Shown here in pieces: positions 1 through 8,353 of a DNA stretch of 16,588 nt. Under the pieces are notes generated by a model. It was not told where the DNA came from, did no database searches, and saw only the letters and a list, made by a program, of their open reading frames with translations. This DNA is from Isotricha intestinalis. Taxonomy: Eukaryota; Ciliophora; Litostomatea; Vestibuliferida; Isotrichidae. Each line of letters begins with the position of its first letter. Position 1 is the first letter of the stretch. The stretch lies in contig JAJJLU010004217.1 of the NCBI GenBank assembly GCA_023807065.1, positions 1 through 16,588 of the forward strand. Reading direction: 5' to 3'. Position numbers and translations under genes: made by a program.

Positions 1-331
1 TCATAATTTTTAATTTTAATTCTTGATAATCATTTTTAAATGTTTCTTGTCATGTAATCTTAATTTCAAATGATTTCTTTCATCTACTCTAGTAATATCA
101 TCAATTCCATCATTAATTATTTTTGATATTTTATCATTTGATTTATTAAATTCTTTTTTTGTGATAATCAAATTATAGTTTAATTCATTTATCATTTTTA
201 TTTACTCAAAATTATTATTTCATTAAATTATTTAAATATTATCATTTATTTTTTTCATCTTTTAATTTGCTTAATTTATTACTTTAATGAATTAACATTG
301 TTTAAAGTATATGATTTATCTTTTTATAAAT
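1..331. repeat. Left arm of a terminal inverted repeat
   Basis: This stretch is the reverse complement of the right end of the window (about 16280-16588). The first 77 bases match the last 77 exactly, and position 78 is the first mismatch. Beyond that I count about six substitutions, a 15-nt gap near 95-115 and a 3-nt gap near 245. Similarity stops near 331. Both gaps are multiples of three, which fits the arm being derived from coding sequence (see the ORF at 16-195). No telomere-like G/C repeat and no target-site duplication is visible, so a transposon or chromosome-end reading is not supported. Confidence 0.95.
16..195 (-). CDS. Small Lys/Asn-rich ORF (59 aa) inside the inverted repeat, possibly a gene remnant
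   Basis: An ATG at 193-195 opens a 59-codon frame that ends in TAA at 16-18. The protein starts MINELNYNLIITKK and ends near HLKMIIKN. It is hydrophilic, helix-prone and matches no family I recognise. Sixty codons without a stop in DNA this AT-rich is unlikely by chance. The second copy at the right end keeps the frame across a 15-nt gap but has a TGA, so this frame was probably coding once. It lies downstream of the cNMP-binding gene on the same strand and could be the tail of a related, longer gene. Whether it is expressed is unknown. Confidence 0.35.
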   Translation of the reverse strand: MINELNYNLIITKKEFNKSNDKISKIINDGIDDITRVDERNHLKLRLHDKKHLKMIIKN

Positions 332-472
332 AAAAAAAAAATTTAATATTATTACTTATATTTCTTTTTTCTTTAATATGTTAAATATTATATATTTATA
401 TTAATTTTATTATACTTTATCTTATAAAAAATTTCTTTTTTCATGTTTGATTATTTTAATAATAAGAATATT

Positions 473-3202
473 TTATTTTTCTTTAGAGAATAACAAATAA
501 TATTTTGTATTTTTATTTCTTTTATCATAATTATTTGGTTGATAATAATCAAAAGTATTGTAGTTTTTATTAAAATTATCATAAACTAAAAAATCAATAA
601 ATTCTTTTTCTTGTATTTTTTCTTTAATTTTTTTTTCTATTGAAAATTCATTAATTTTAATTAACTTTTTACCATCATTTACCAATTTTTTTTTAACTTT
701 ATTAATAAATAAAATTCTTTTTTTTTTAATTTTTCTTAAATTTTCATTTATTGAGATTTCATTTCTAGAAGTTAAATTATTAAAATAAGAATTATTAATT
801 AAAGTATTCGTTAAATTATTATTATTTGAATTAAAAGAAGAAAAAGTTAAAGAATTTGAGATATATTTATCTTTTTTGTTTTCACTTTTTGAATTGTAAC
901 TCATCAGAATATTTATAGTATTATTTTTATTTCTTTCTTTTCTTAATGAAATTGGATTTGATATTGTACTGTTTTTTTCATCTAATAATATATTTCTTAA
1001 ACTTTTGTTTGTGATATTTTTTAAGAATAAATTATTGCTATTATTATCATTTTTTAATATTTTTGTTTTGTGAAAATTTTGAGAAATTGAATTTAATCTT
1101 TTATTATAATTAATATTAGTATTTGTTAAAGAAAGATTATCAAAAGAAATTTTAGTACTTGAATTTAATCTTTTTGAAATTTTTAGTTTATATTTATTAT
1201 GACTAGGATTGTTATTATTATTTTCATTTAATAAAATATTATTATTATTTCTTTCCATAAAAGAATTAATTTTAGCTTTTCTTTGTTTGAGTAGCATATT
1301 AAATAAAAAATTAGTTTTAACGGTTTGAAATTTCTTAAAATTTTCTTTAATAACATTATCTAAAGTAATCATTAATTTAATATAAGAAATATGTACTTTA
1401 TAAACAAAAGCTTGATGAGAACTACAAACAACAGTATATAAATATTTTCCATATAAATTACAATCATTTAATCCTATAATATCTCCTTTTCCAAAAGAAT
1501 CAAATTTAATTTCTTTTTTATTATAATAATCTTGAAAATTTTTAATTTTATCTATTTCTTGATTATCTATTTTAGTCTTTAAATTAGTTTTTAATAAAAT
1601 ATTATCCATTTCAAACAGACTTAATTTAGAAAAAGAATCAAAATGACCTTCAACAATAAAATAAACAAAATGATTTTCATTAATTTTTTGATTTTGATTG
1701 AATAAAACTTCCTTATATTCAATTTTTATATATTCAAAAATTTTAGTGAAATTTCTCATAAAAAGACTTAAATTTAAATTTTGAAAAACATTTAAATCAA
1801 ATAAATAAGTTAATAAATTTTTTCTTCCTTTTTCAAAAGTATCTAAAATTAAATCATTAAATTGAATATGAGATAAAACAGCTAAATCAGTATTTTGTTT
1901 TGTAATAACAGTTTCAATTCTTTTATTTCCTTCATTATTATAAGAAGAATCAGTATAAATTTCTCCAAAAAAATTTCCTTGAGATAAATTTTGAGAAATA
2001 TAATATTTATAAATAAGAAAATTATATTTTTTAATTATCCTATTTCCATAATTTTTTTTTTTTGGTAATAATCTTTCAATATATTTTTTTGAATTAATAT
2101 TTTTTAAATTATTCTTTTCTTTTAATAAAGCTAATTTAAATAAACCACTACTTAATTGAATATGTAAAAATGTTTCTTTAATTTCTTTTTCTAATTTCAT
2201 TGAAATTTCTATTTCTTCATCATTTTCAAGAGGAGAAATATTTAATACAAATTTTTTTTTAAAATATGTTCTTTGATAATTTTCTTCTTTTTCTTCTTTT
2301 TCTTCTTTTTCTTTTTTTTCTTCTTTTTCTTCTTTTTCTTCTTTTTTTTTCTTTTTCTTCAAAAAATAATTTCTTTCTTTTTCTTCTTCTTTAAATTTTT
2401 CTAATTCTTTCATTCTTAATTTTCTATCACAAATAGTAGAATAAGCTCTTTTAATCCAAAGATCAAAATTTTTTTCTGATAAAATATATTTATCTTTATT
2501 TTTTTCTAAAGTTTTTTCAACTAAAAAATCTTCATTATTAACTCTTAACTTTAATAAATAATCAATATATTCTTCTAAAGTTAATTCAAAATATTCTTCA
2601 TTTGGAACAAGAAATTCGACTTCTCCTTTAATAATTAAATAAAATTTTTCTGATAAATCATTAAATCTAAAAAGAATATTATTTTTTTCATAATATTCAG
2701 ATTTAAAAGAATATATTAATTTAGTTAAAATTTTTTTATAAGAATTTCCTTTTATTTTTTTTAAAGTTTCTGTAAATGGATTTAAATAATTTAATAAACA
2801 AAGTAAATATTCACTTTCTTCAATATTAATTTTTGAAGAAGATAAATATTCTATTATTTTATTTATTCTTTTTTCTAAATCTTCATCTGTTAAACCTTTA
2901 AAAGAAGTTATTTGATTATTATTATCATATTTTTCATAAAAATATTTTTCAAAATGAGATAAAAAATTTTTGTTTTTTATTATGGAAAATTTTTCTATAT
3001 GAGGATCTAATTCTTCATTAATTTCTTTTAATGTATTTTCATTTATATTTTTCAATAATATTTTCTTTAATTTTTCTATTGGATTTATTGGTTGAGAACC
3101 ATATCTTTGCAACTTCAATTTTTTTAAAGTTTCTTTTATTTCATGTTTTATTTTTTTAAAAGAATTTGTTTCTTTTTTTTCACTATTCGTTTCTGCCATC
3201 AC
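473..3202 (-). CDS. Cyclic nucleotide-binding domain protein with two CNB folds, the first split by a charged insert
   Basis: The 909-residue protein has no membrane segment and is probably a cytosolic cNMP-responsive regulator. The first CNB beta-roll starts near residues 170-198 (ILFRFNDLSEKFYLIIKGEV). It is interrupted by about 200 residues holding a Lys/Glu run (281-308) and resumes at 405-450 with GNFFGEI and KRIETVI, matching the FGE and Arg-Ala-Ala region of the family. A second CNB follows at about 487-612 (VLFNQNQ, VYFIVEGHF, FGKGDIIGL). The phosphate-binding cassettes are poorly conserved: the first has Arg428 but not the Arg-Ala-Ala signature, and the second keeps FGKGDIIGL without an obvious Arg. 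Nucleotide binding is therefore uncertain. The tail (650-909) is Asn/Ser/Lys-rich and probably disordered. The gene shares a roughly 100-bp upstream region with eL38. Residues 719-778 have a decayed inverted copy at 15921-16096. The domain assignment is firm and the exact role is unknown. Confidence 0.8.
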   Translation of the reverse strand: MMAETNSEKKETNSFKKIKHEIKETLKKLKLQRYGSQPINPIEKLKKILLKNINENTLKEINEELDPHIEKFSIIKNKNFLSHFEKYFYEKYDNNNQITSFKGLTDEDLEKRINKIIEYLSSSKINIEESEYLLCLLNYLNPFTETLKKIKGNSYKKILTKLIYSFKSEYYEKNNILFRFNDLSEKFYLIIKGEVEFLVPNEEYFELTLEEYIDYLLKLRVNNEDFLVEKTLEKNKDKYILSEKNFDLWIKRAYSTICDRKLRMKELEKFKEEEKERNYFLKKKKKKEEKEEKEEKKEKEEKEEKEENYQRTYFKKKFVLNISPLENDEEIEISMKLEKEIKETFLHIQLSSGLFKLALLKEKNNLKNINSKKYIERLLPKKKNYGNRIIKKYNFLIYKYYISQNLSQGNFFGEIYTDSSYNNEGNKRIETVITKQNTDLAVLSHIQFNDLILDTFEKGRKNLLTYLFDLNVFQNLNLSLFMRNFTKIFEYIKIEYKEVLFNQNQKINENHFVYFIVEGHFDSFSKLSLFEMDNILLKTNLKTKIDNQEIDKIKNFQDYYNKKEIKFDSFGKGDIIGLNDCNLYGKYLYTVVCSSHQAFVYKVHISYIKLMITLDNVIKENFKKFQTVKTNFLFNMLLKQRKAKINSFMERNNNNILLNENNNNNPSHNKYKLKISKRLNSSTKISFDNLSLTNTNINYNKRLNSISQNFHKTKILKNDNNSNNLFLKNITNKSLRNILLDEKNSTISNPISLRKERNKNNTINILMSYNSKSENKKDKYISNSLTFSSFNSNNNNLTNTLINNSYFNNLTSRNEISINENLRKIKKKRILFINKVKKKLVNDGKKLIKINEFSIEKKIKEKIQEKEFIDFLVYDNFNKNYNTFDYYQPNNYDKRNKNTKYYLLFSKEK
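2281..2360. repeat. Polypyrimidine microsatellite, period about 12 nt
   Basis: An imperfect tandem repeat of TTCTTCTTTTTC on the + strand encodes the Glu/Lys run (residues 281-308) in the insert that splits the first CNB domain of the cNMP-binding protein. It stays in frame. Its length is likely to vary between alleles and to be prone to sequencing error. Confidence 0.85.
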
Positions 3203-3306
3203 AATTATATTTATTTTTTAATTTTATTAAATAATTTATTCTTTTAAAATATTTTTATAATTAAATAATTAAAAAATTATTTTTTTCATTTTAATAGATA
3301 CAATAA
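3203..3306. promoter_or_regulatory. Short divergent intergenic region, presumed bidirectional promoter
   Basis: The 104 bases between the start of the cNMP-binding gene (-) and the start of eL38 (+) must hold both 5' leaders and any promoter elements. The sequence is almost pure A/T, and I cannot single out a TATA box or other motif from that background. The call rests on gene arrangement only. Confidence 0.35.
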
Positions 3307-3634
3307 ATGGTAAATTTCCAATTTAATTTTTAGCCAAAAAATTTAGGTTCAGATATAAAAACTTTTTTACTTTATTTAAGAGGAGATGATAAAACAAAAA
3401 CCAAATCAATTGCAAAAAGTATAACAATAAAAACAAAAAATAGAAGAACTAAATTCAAATTAAGATGTCCTAAATATTTATATACTTTAAAAATTGATGA
3501 TGAAAAAAAAGCCAATAAGATTAAATCTTCTATTCCTCAAGGTAAATTTTTTTAATTATTTTGTAGATTTGAAAAAAGTTGAAATTAATGAAAGAAAAAC
3601 TAAAGAAGACAAGAAAAAAGCCAAAAAAAAATAA
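3307..3634 (+). CDS. RPL38: 60S ribosomal protein eL38, spliced from three exons
   Basis: Removing a 24-nt intron straight after the ATG (3310-3333) and a 25-nt intron (3542-3566) gives a 92-residue protein. It starts MPKNLGSDIKTFLLYLR and carries KFKLRCPKYLYTLKIDDEKK and a SIPQDLKKVEI ending. These match eL38 over its whole usual length of about 70 residues: the IKDFLL start, the KFKVRCSRYLYTL core and the KQSLPPGL end. A Lys-rich extension of about 20 residues follows. The MPK start is the family's usual start, and only the first intron makes it possible. Exon 1 carries just the initiator codon. eL38 is a small protein of the large ribosomal subunit. Stop is TAA at 3632-3634. Unlike the neighbouring kinase, its codons are as AT-rich as the background. 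Confidence 0.93.
3310..3333 (+). other. Intron 1 of eL38 (24 nt)
   Basis: It starts GTAAAT and ends TTTTTAG, directly after the start codon. Its length is a multiple of three, but reading through meets an in-frame TAG at its own 3' splice site, so a retained intron gives an 8-residue dead end. This fits the known tendency of ciliate mini-introns to introduce a premature stop when unspliced. Confidence 0.92.
3542..3566 (+). other. Intron 2 of eL38 (25 nt)
   Basis: It starts GTAAAT and ends TTTTGTAG. It splits a GAT (Asp) codon after the first base (phase 1). Splicing restores the conserved SIP-x-L ending of eL38. Read-through gives GGT AAA TTT TTT TAA, a stop four codons on. Confidence 0.92.
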
Positions 3635-3878
3635 ATAAAAATTAAATTTTATTCATAAACTAATAAACTCTCAATTAATATTTCTTTTTTTAAATTTTTA
3701 TTTTATATATTCCTTTAAATAACACAATTTTAAACAAATCAATTATAACTATTCTTTCAATCACTATTCAAAAACCCAAAAAAATAAAATAAAAATTAAA
3801 AATAAATAAATAAAAAATGTATTTTATAAAATCAAAAAAAATCCAAAAAAAAAAACCAAAAAAAAAAAAATTAAAAAA

Positions 3879-5261
3879 ATGGATTCCCAAGGTTTCGGTA
3901 AGCAAACCTTTATTGAACAACAAAAAGGAGATATATTCTCAAAATACGAGATAGTATCTCAAATTGGTGCAGGAGGCTATGCTCGTTGTTTAAAAGTGAA
4001 AAACAAATTAACATCTCAATGTTACGCCTGTAAGGAACTGCAAAAGAACAAGCTTTCTGATTATGATTCCTTAAAGAGAGAGATCTCAATAATGATTCAA
4101 CTCGACCACCCAAATATAATCAAGCTATACGAATACTATGAGACACCAGACTTCATCTACCTCATCATGGAATTGTGTACGGGAGGTGAACTCTTTGATA
4201 CAATCATCGAGCGTACTGAAGCAGGTCATCCCTTTACCGAAAAGGAGGCGTGTAACATTTTCAAACAAATGATAAGTGCAATTTACTACTGTCACTCAAA
4301 CAAGATCGTTCATCGAGATTTGAAACCTGAAAATTTACTTCTCTTATCAAAGGACGAGAATTCTCCCATTAAAGTCATTGATTTTGGAATGAGTATAGTA
4401 TATAAAGATAATGATTGTATGTATGAGAGAGTAGGAACTGCATACTATATAGCTCCTGAGGTTCTAGAGGGCTTCTATGACGAGAAGTGTGATATTTGGT
4501 CTGCAGGAATTATTCTTTACATTCTTCTCTGTGGGTACCCTCCCTTCAATGGGGATGATGACGATGAGATAATGAGAAATGTGCGTAAGAAGGTGTTTTC
4601 ATACCCTGAGGAAGAGTGGGATTCAGTTTCTGATGATGCCAAGAAGTTGATAAATAAGATCTTAGTTGATGCTGAAATGCGTCCAAATGCACATGAAGTG
4701 TTAGAGGATGACTGGGTGAAGCATCTTGCTCCGAATGCAAAAGATAAGATCCATTTGAACATATCATCATTTAAGAATTATGAAGCAGCAAATAAATTAA
4801 AAAAAGCAACTTTAACATATATAGCATCACGTCTTAGTGAAAATGATATAAAAAAATTAAAAGAAAGTTTCCAAGCAATAGATGATAATAATGATGGAAT
4901 GTTAAGTTTACAAGAAATGAAAAAAGCAATAAGTAAAAATAAAGGAATTACTTGTTCTAATGTAGAAGAAATTTTTAAAAGTATTGACACTGATAATTCA
5001 GGAGTAATAAATTATACTGAATTTATTGCTGCAAGTTTAGATAAAAGAATTTATTTACAAGAAGAAAAATTAAAAGATGCTTTTAAATTATTTGATGCTG
5101 ATGGAAGTGGAAAAATTTCAAAAAATGAAATTGCTAATATTTTAAAAGCTGATAAAAATTCAAGTGAAGTTGAATCAATTTTTAAAAAGTATGATTTGAA
5201 TCAAGATGGAGAAATTGATTTTGAAGAATTTTTACATATGATGAAAGAAGATCTCAAGTAA
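3879..5261 (+). CDS. Calcium-dependent protein kinase (CDPK) with four EF hands
   Basis: A 460-residue Ser/Thr kinase that joins a catalytic domain to its own calmodulin-like module, so Ca2+ activates it directly. The kinase domain spans 24-282: Gly-rich loop GAGGYA at 30-35 (the last Gly is Ala), Lys52, HRDLKPEN at 145-152, DFG at 168-170, APE at 192-194. The autoinhibitory junction covers about 283-325. All four EF loops have Asp at position 1, Gly at 6 and Glu at 12: 335-346, 370-381, 406-417 and 439-450. Residue 2 is Asp, so there is no N-myristoylation signal. One uninterrupted exon; the A-rich leader ends directly at the ATG. Oddity: the kinase half (about 3950-4770) is much richer in G+C (33-47% in the lines I counted) and uses CGT/CGA Arg and CTC Leu. 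The EF half falls to about 18-27%. See findings. Confidence 0.97.
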   Translation: MDSQGFGKQTFIEQQKGDIFSKYEIVSQIGAGGYARCLKVKNKLTSQCYACKELQKNKLSDYDSLKREISIMIQLDHPNIIKLYEYYETPDFIYLIMELCTGGELFDTIIERTEAGHPFTEKEACNIFKQMISAIYYCHSNKIVHRDLKPENLLLLSKDENSPIKVIDFGMSIVYKDNDCMYERVGTAYYIAPEVLEGFYDEKCDIWSAGIILYILLCGYPPFNGDDDDEIMRNVRKKVFSYPEEEWDSVSDDAKKLINKILVDAEMRPNAHEVLEDDWVKHLAPNAKDKIHLNISSFKNYEAANKLKKATLTYIASRLSENDIKKLKESFQAIDDNNDGMLSLQEMKKAISKNKGITCSNVEEIFKSIDTDNSGVINYTEFIAASLDKRIYLQEEKLKDAFKLFDADGSGKISKNEIANILKADKNSSEVESIFKKYDLNQDGEIDFEEFLHMMKEDLK

Positions 5262-5423
5262 ATTTTTTATGAAATTTATTTTTTTTAAATATATTAAAAG
5301 AATTTTTTAACTAAATAATAAAAATCCAAATTTTTAATAAAAATCACTTGAAAAAAAAATAAAAAAAAAATTAATTTCAAAAAATATTAATTTAAGATAA
5401 AACTTAAAAAAAAATAAAAAAAA

Positions 5424-5774
5424 ATGTCATCATTAAAAAACACAATAATTGTTCTCTTAATTTCTTTAACAATATCACAAGTACCTACAGGATATGCATT
5501 AAATGGATGTGGTCCAATAACTGATTATTCTCAACCAACCCAAAAATCAGATTGTAATGTTGATAAAAGTGAAGGATACAAATGTTGTTTTATTAAAAGT
5601 ACATCAAAAAATTTTGCTTATTGTGCTTATGTTCCTGGAAAAATTGATGATGATATTATTGAGGATTTTAAAGAAGCTGTTGATATTGCTGATCTTCAAG
5701 TTGAATGTAATTTTTCGAAATTTGTTTCTGTTAATTTCTATTTTCTTGCTTTTATTTTTGCTTTCTTGTTTTAA
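5424..5774 (+). CDS. Small secreted Cys-rich protein, probably GPI-anchored
   Basis: 116 residues, no family recognised. Residues 5-25 form a hydrophobic signal peptide (IIVLLISLTISQVPTGYA) with a likely cut before LNGCG. The mature part carries six Cys (29, 44, 54, 55, 67, 95), enough for three disulfides. Residues 103-116 (VNFYFLAFIFAFLF) are a hydrophobic tail with nothing after it, as expected for a GPI attachment signal, with a Ser/Asn near 98-104 as possible anchor site. Small GPI-linked Cys-rich surface proteins are common in ciliates. A single TM anchor is the alternative. It lies 162 nt after the CDPK gene on the same strand, with an A-rich leader and a TAA stop. Confidence 0.75.
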   Translation: MSSLKNTIIVLLISLTISQVPTGYALNGCGPITDYSQPTQKSDCNVDKSEGYKCCFIKSTSKNFAYCAYVPGKIDDDIIEDFKEAVDIADLQVECNFSKFVSVNFYFLAFIFAFLF

Positions 5775-6233
5775 ATTCATTTTTTTGTTCAATTTTTTTT
5801 TTGAATAATGTAATTTTTTTATTTGAAAATGAAGTTTAAATATATTTTTTTTTCAAATACATTTTTTCTTTTTTTATTGAAAGAAAAAACCGAAAAATAA
5901 TTTTAAAAAAATATATTGAAAATAATTATAAATCTCTCAAAGAATAAAAATTAAATAAAAAAATTAAAAAATAAATAAAAACTTAATTGAAAATAGAAAT
6001 GAGAATTCAATCATTTTTCACAGACTCAATAAATATAAAATTGTAAAATGTAATTCAAGAACAATTAGTTTTATTATTTTTTCTTTAATTCATAAATATT
6101 TGATTAAATTCTTTAAATTATAAAAATTTTATATATTAATGAAATTCTTATTGGAGTCTTCTAAGACAAACAAGCAAAAATAAAAATTTTTGTGTGTTTA
6201 AATTATTTTTAGTTGTTTTAACAATAAATTTAA
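5775..6233. other. Intergenic, no gene seen
   Basis: A/T-only sequence after the GPI protein gene. It holds short A/T hairpins (for example 10-bp arms at 5820-5829 and 5850-5859), too weak to interpret in this composition. An ATG at 6139 opens a 14-codon frame (MKFLLESSKTNKQK) ending in TAA. An intron-like 3' end (AATTATTTTTAG) lies near 6200-6211, so a small upstream exon for the next fragment is possible, but I could not build a consistent splice. Confidence 0.6.
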
Positions 6234-6539
6234 AATAAAATTAAAACTGAATTTTCAAAAGAAGATATGGTTGTTTCTTGGGATATTATATATCAAATAA
6301 TTAAAGAAGTTATGACTTCTATTATTAATAAAAATAGTGATATTAATGTTACTTCTTTCTGAAAAATTGAAAAATTAATTAAATATTTTTCTTGCTTAAA
6401 AAACGATTGGATCGAACCTTCAAGAGATAAACAAAAAACATTTATTAAATCATTTCCAAGAATCTCGAAAATTCACAAATTAATAAAATTCAAAAATTAT
6501 TTAAATTTAGTTTGTCCAATAAATAAAACTTATAATTAA
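6234..6539 (+). pseudogene. Coding-like frame interrupted by one TGA, unknown product
   Basis: The frame is open from 6234 to a TAA at 6537-6539 except for one TGA at 6360-6362. An ATG at 6267 gives 31 residues (MVVSWDIIYQIIKEVMTS...) before the TGA. The 58 residues after it (KIEKLIKYFSCLKNDWIEPS...) look like ordinary protein, using Cys, Trp, Pro and Asp and codons such as TCG, ATC and GAT that are uncommon in non-coding DNA here. No splice site with the local GTAAA consensus would remove the TGA. It could be a recent pseudogene, a sequencing error or a readthrough codon. I do not recognise the protein. Confidence 0.4.
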
Positions 6540-6774
6540 TATAATTTCAAAAGAAAATTTAAAAAAACCTTGCAATTATTTATCTTATTAATCTAATCTT
6601 TAATTTAAATTTCCATTATTGAAACTGAATGGTTATTTTATTAATAAATTTATATTTCAATAACAATAAATATCATAATTACTTAAAACAAAAAATTATT
6701 TTAAAAAAGAATAAATATAATTTGAATTAAATTATATTTTAATTTTTTATATTATTGATAAATAAAAAATAAAA

Positions 6775-7284
6775 ATGTTAATAGTAAAAATAGGAAATAA
6801 CATAATTGTAAATGAAAAAATTGATTACAATAAAAAACAAAGTCTGCATAACAGAAATAAAAGTCCAAATCAAAATAATCAAAAGAAAAATATTGAAAAA
6901 AATGATAATTCAATAAAAGCAAAACCAAAATTTAAATTAAATTTTAAAGAAAATATTAATTCTGTAAATTCTGAAAAATTAAGAAAATTAAATGAAAAAA
7001 AGGAAAATTTAAATTCAATTATATCTAAATTTAATAATGATTCTTGTGAAACTTTTATTAATGAAATAGAAGACATAGAAAAATCTTTAAATCAAAAAGA
7101 GGAAATATTATCTACTGAACAAAATAATTTTAATAATCTTCTTTTAAATTTAGAAGATATTTCTAAAGATGATGTCACAAAAATAATAGAATTAAATGAA
7201 AATCAAAAAGGAAATCAAATTGATCAAAAGATTTTAAAATTTATATCTAATCATAAAAATACTTTTATAGAAAAAATAAATTAA
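6775..7284 (+). CDS. Hypothetical coiled-coil protein (169 aa)
   Basis: No family recognised. After a short non-polar start (MLIVKIGNNIIV) the protein is a charged Asn/Lys-rich stretch (20-60). A heptad-like helical region follows at about 65-135 (LRKLNEKKENLNSIISKF, IEDIEKSLNQKEEIL). The C-terminus is helical and ends FIEKIN, with no signal peptide or membrane segment. Start is the first ATG after an A/T leader; stop is TAA. Codon use and composition match the neighbours. It is probably real because of its length and low but steady G+C against the flanks, but no function can be inferred. Confidence 0.6.
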   Translation: MLIVKIGNNIIVNEKIDYNKKQSLHNRNKSPNQNNQKKNIEKNDNSIKAKPKFKLNFKENINSVNSEKLRKLNEKKENLNSIISKFNNDSCETFINEIEDIEKSLNQKEEILSTEQNNFNNLLLNLEDISKDDVTKIIELNENQKGNQIDQKILKFISNHKNTFIEKIN

Positions 7285-7549
7285 ATAAATATTAAAAAAA
7301 GTTTTCTATAATTAATTTTTTTTAAAATTATTTAAACATTTATTCTAGAAAACCCTTATATTTAATAAAATACATATTTTAATAAAAATATAAAATAAAA
7401 AAAAATATATTATTAATTTCTAATGAATAAAAAAAGATTCAAAAAAAAAAAAAAAAATAAATAAACATATTATTAAATAAAATAATAAAGATTTTCTATA
7501 AAAAAAGAATATATATGAATAAATATAAATTTAAATAATTTTAAACTTA

Positions 7550-8353
7550 ATGATAAAAGATTTTGAAATAGGAAAACTAATATGGGGAAAAATACAAGGA
7601 TTTCCTTGGTGGCCTGGAACGGTAAAATAAAAAACTTAATTTTATTTTTAGATTGTTGATATAAAAAATAATAGTAAAAAACCTTATACTATTAATTTTA
7701 TTGGAGATAAAACTCATGCTAAATTATCTAAAAATTATATTTTTGATTTTAATTTAGGATTTCAAAAATTTTCAAAAGTTAAAAATAAAAAATTGCTTTT
7801 TGCTATTCAAGAAGCTTTAAAATTAAGTAATTTTAATAATCAAACAAATCAATATTTTTTTATTGAAAAAAGTAAAAAACAAAATTCAAGTGAAAATAAA
7901 AATTTTAAAATTGAAAAAGAAAAAAAAATTGAAAATATTGAAATTGAATTATTAGATACAGAAGATAATTCAATTAAAAAAAATAATTATTTAAGTAAAA
8001 AAAAACAAAGAAATGAAGAAATTGATATTAATTTAAATAATAAAAAAGAAAAAGAAAAAAAACTTCTTTTTATAATTCAAAAATATTTCATTTATATTTA
8101 TGAATTAATTGAAACTCAAAAAATGGAAATTCTCGAAAAAGAAAAAAATTGTTTAATGAAAATTTTAGATTATTTATCTGAATATGTTCCTGAAAATCCT
8201 ATTTCATATTTAAATGAAACTAATATTTGTAAAATGATATTATATTTTTCAGATAATTTATATTATGATATTAATTTTAAGTCAAAAATTAAAGAAGTTA
8301 AAAAAAATTTGGATAAAATATTTTTATCTGAATTATTTAAGCAAAACAACTAA
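7550..8353 (+). CDS. PWWP-domain protein with a TFIIS-N/IBD-like C-terminal half (LEDGF/HDGF-like layout)
   Basis: Exon 1 (7550-7621) encodes [20 protein letters not shown], then WPGT. A 30-nt intron (7622-7651) follows, and exon 2 continues IVDIKNN, giving 257 residues. The first ~90 residues are a PWWP module: [16 protein letters not shown] is the first beta-strand and signature, and [14 protein letters not shown] the following strands. PWWP domains bind methylated histone tails, typically H3K36me, together with DNA. A Lys-rich linker follows (95-150). The region at about 155-250 has the spacing of a TFIIS N-terminal-like bundle ([15 protein letters not shown], then [17 protein letters not shown]), as in the integrase-binding domain of LEDGF. 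The PWWP call is firm and the second domain tentative. Without the intron the PWWP motif is missed. It converges on the TFIIH gene. Confidence 0.9.
7622..7651 (+). other. Intron of the PWWP gene (30 nt)
   Basis: It starts GTAAAATAA and ends ATTTTTAG, in phase 0, inside the PWWP domain between PGT and IVD. Its length is a multiple of three, and read-through meets TAA at its third codon, like the eL38 introns. Confidence 0.9.

Noticed and set aside
3910..4990. Minus-strand frames of 67-81 codons under the CDPK gene
   Set aside because: They are shadows of the kinase/EF-hand coding sequence, with no family features.
5557..5808. Second frames on both strands over the GPI-protein gene
   Set aside because: They overlap a gene with a signal peptide, six Cys and a GPI-like tail. 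Their own content is Leu/Ile/Lys background.
5820..5859. A/T hairpins after gene ends (also near 7301-7353) as terminators
   Set aside because: Arms of 8-10 bp made mostly of A/T arise often by chance at this composition, and hairpin terminators are not expected for RNA polymerase II genes.
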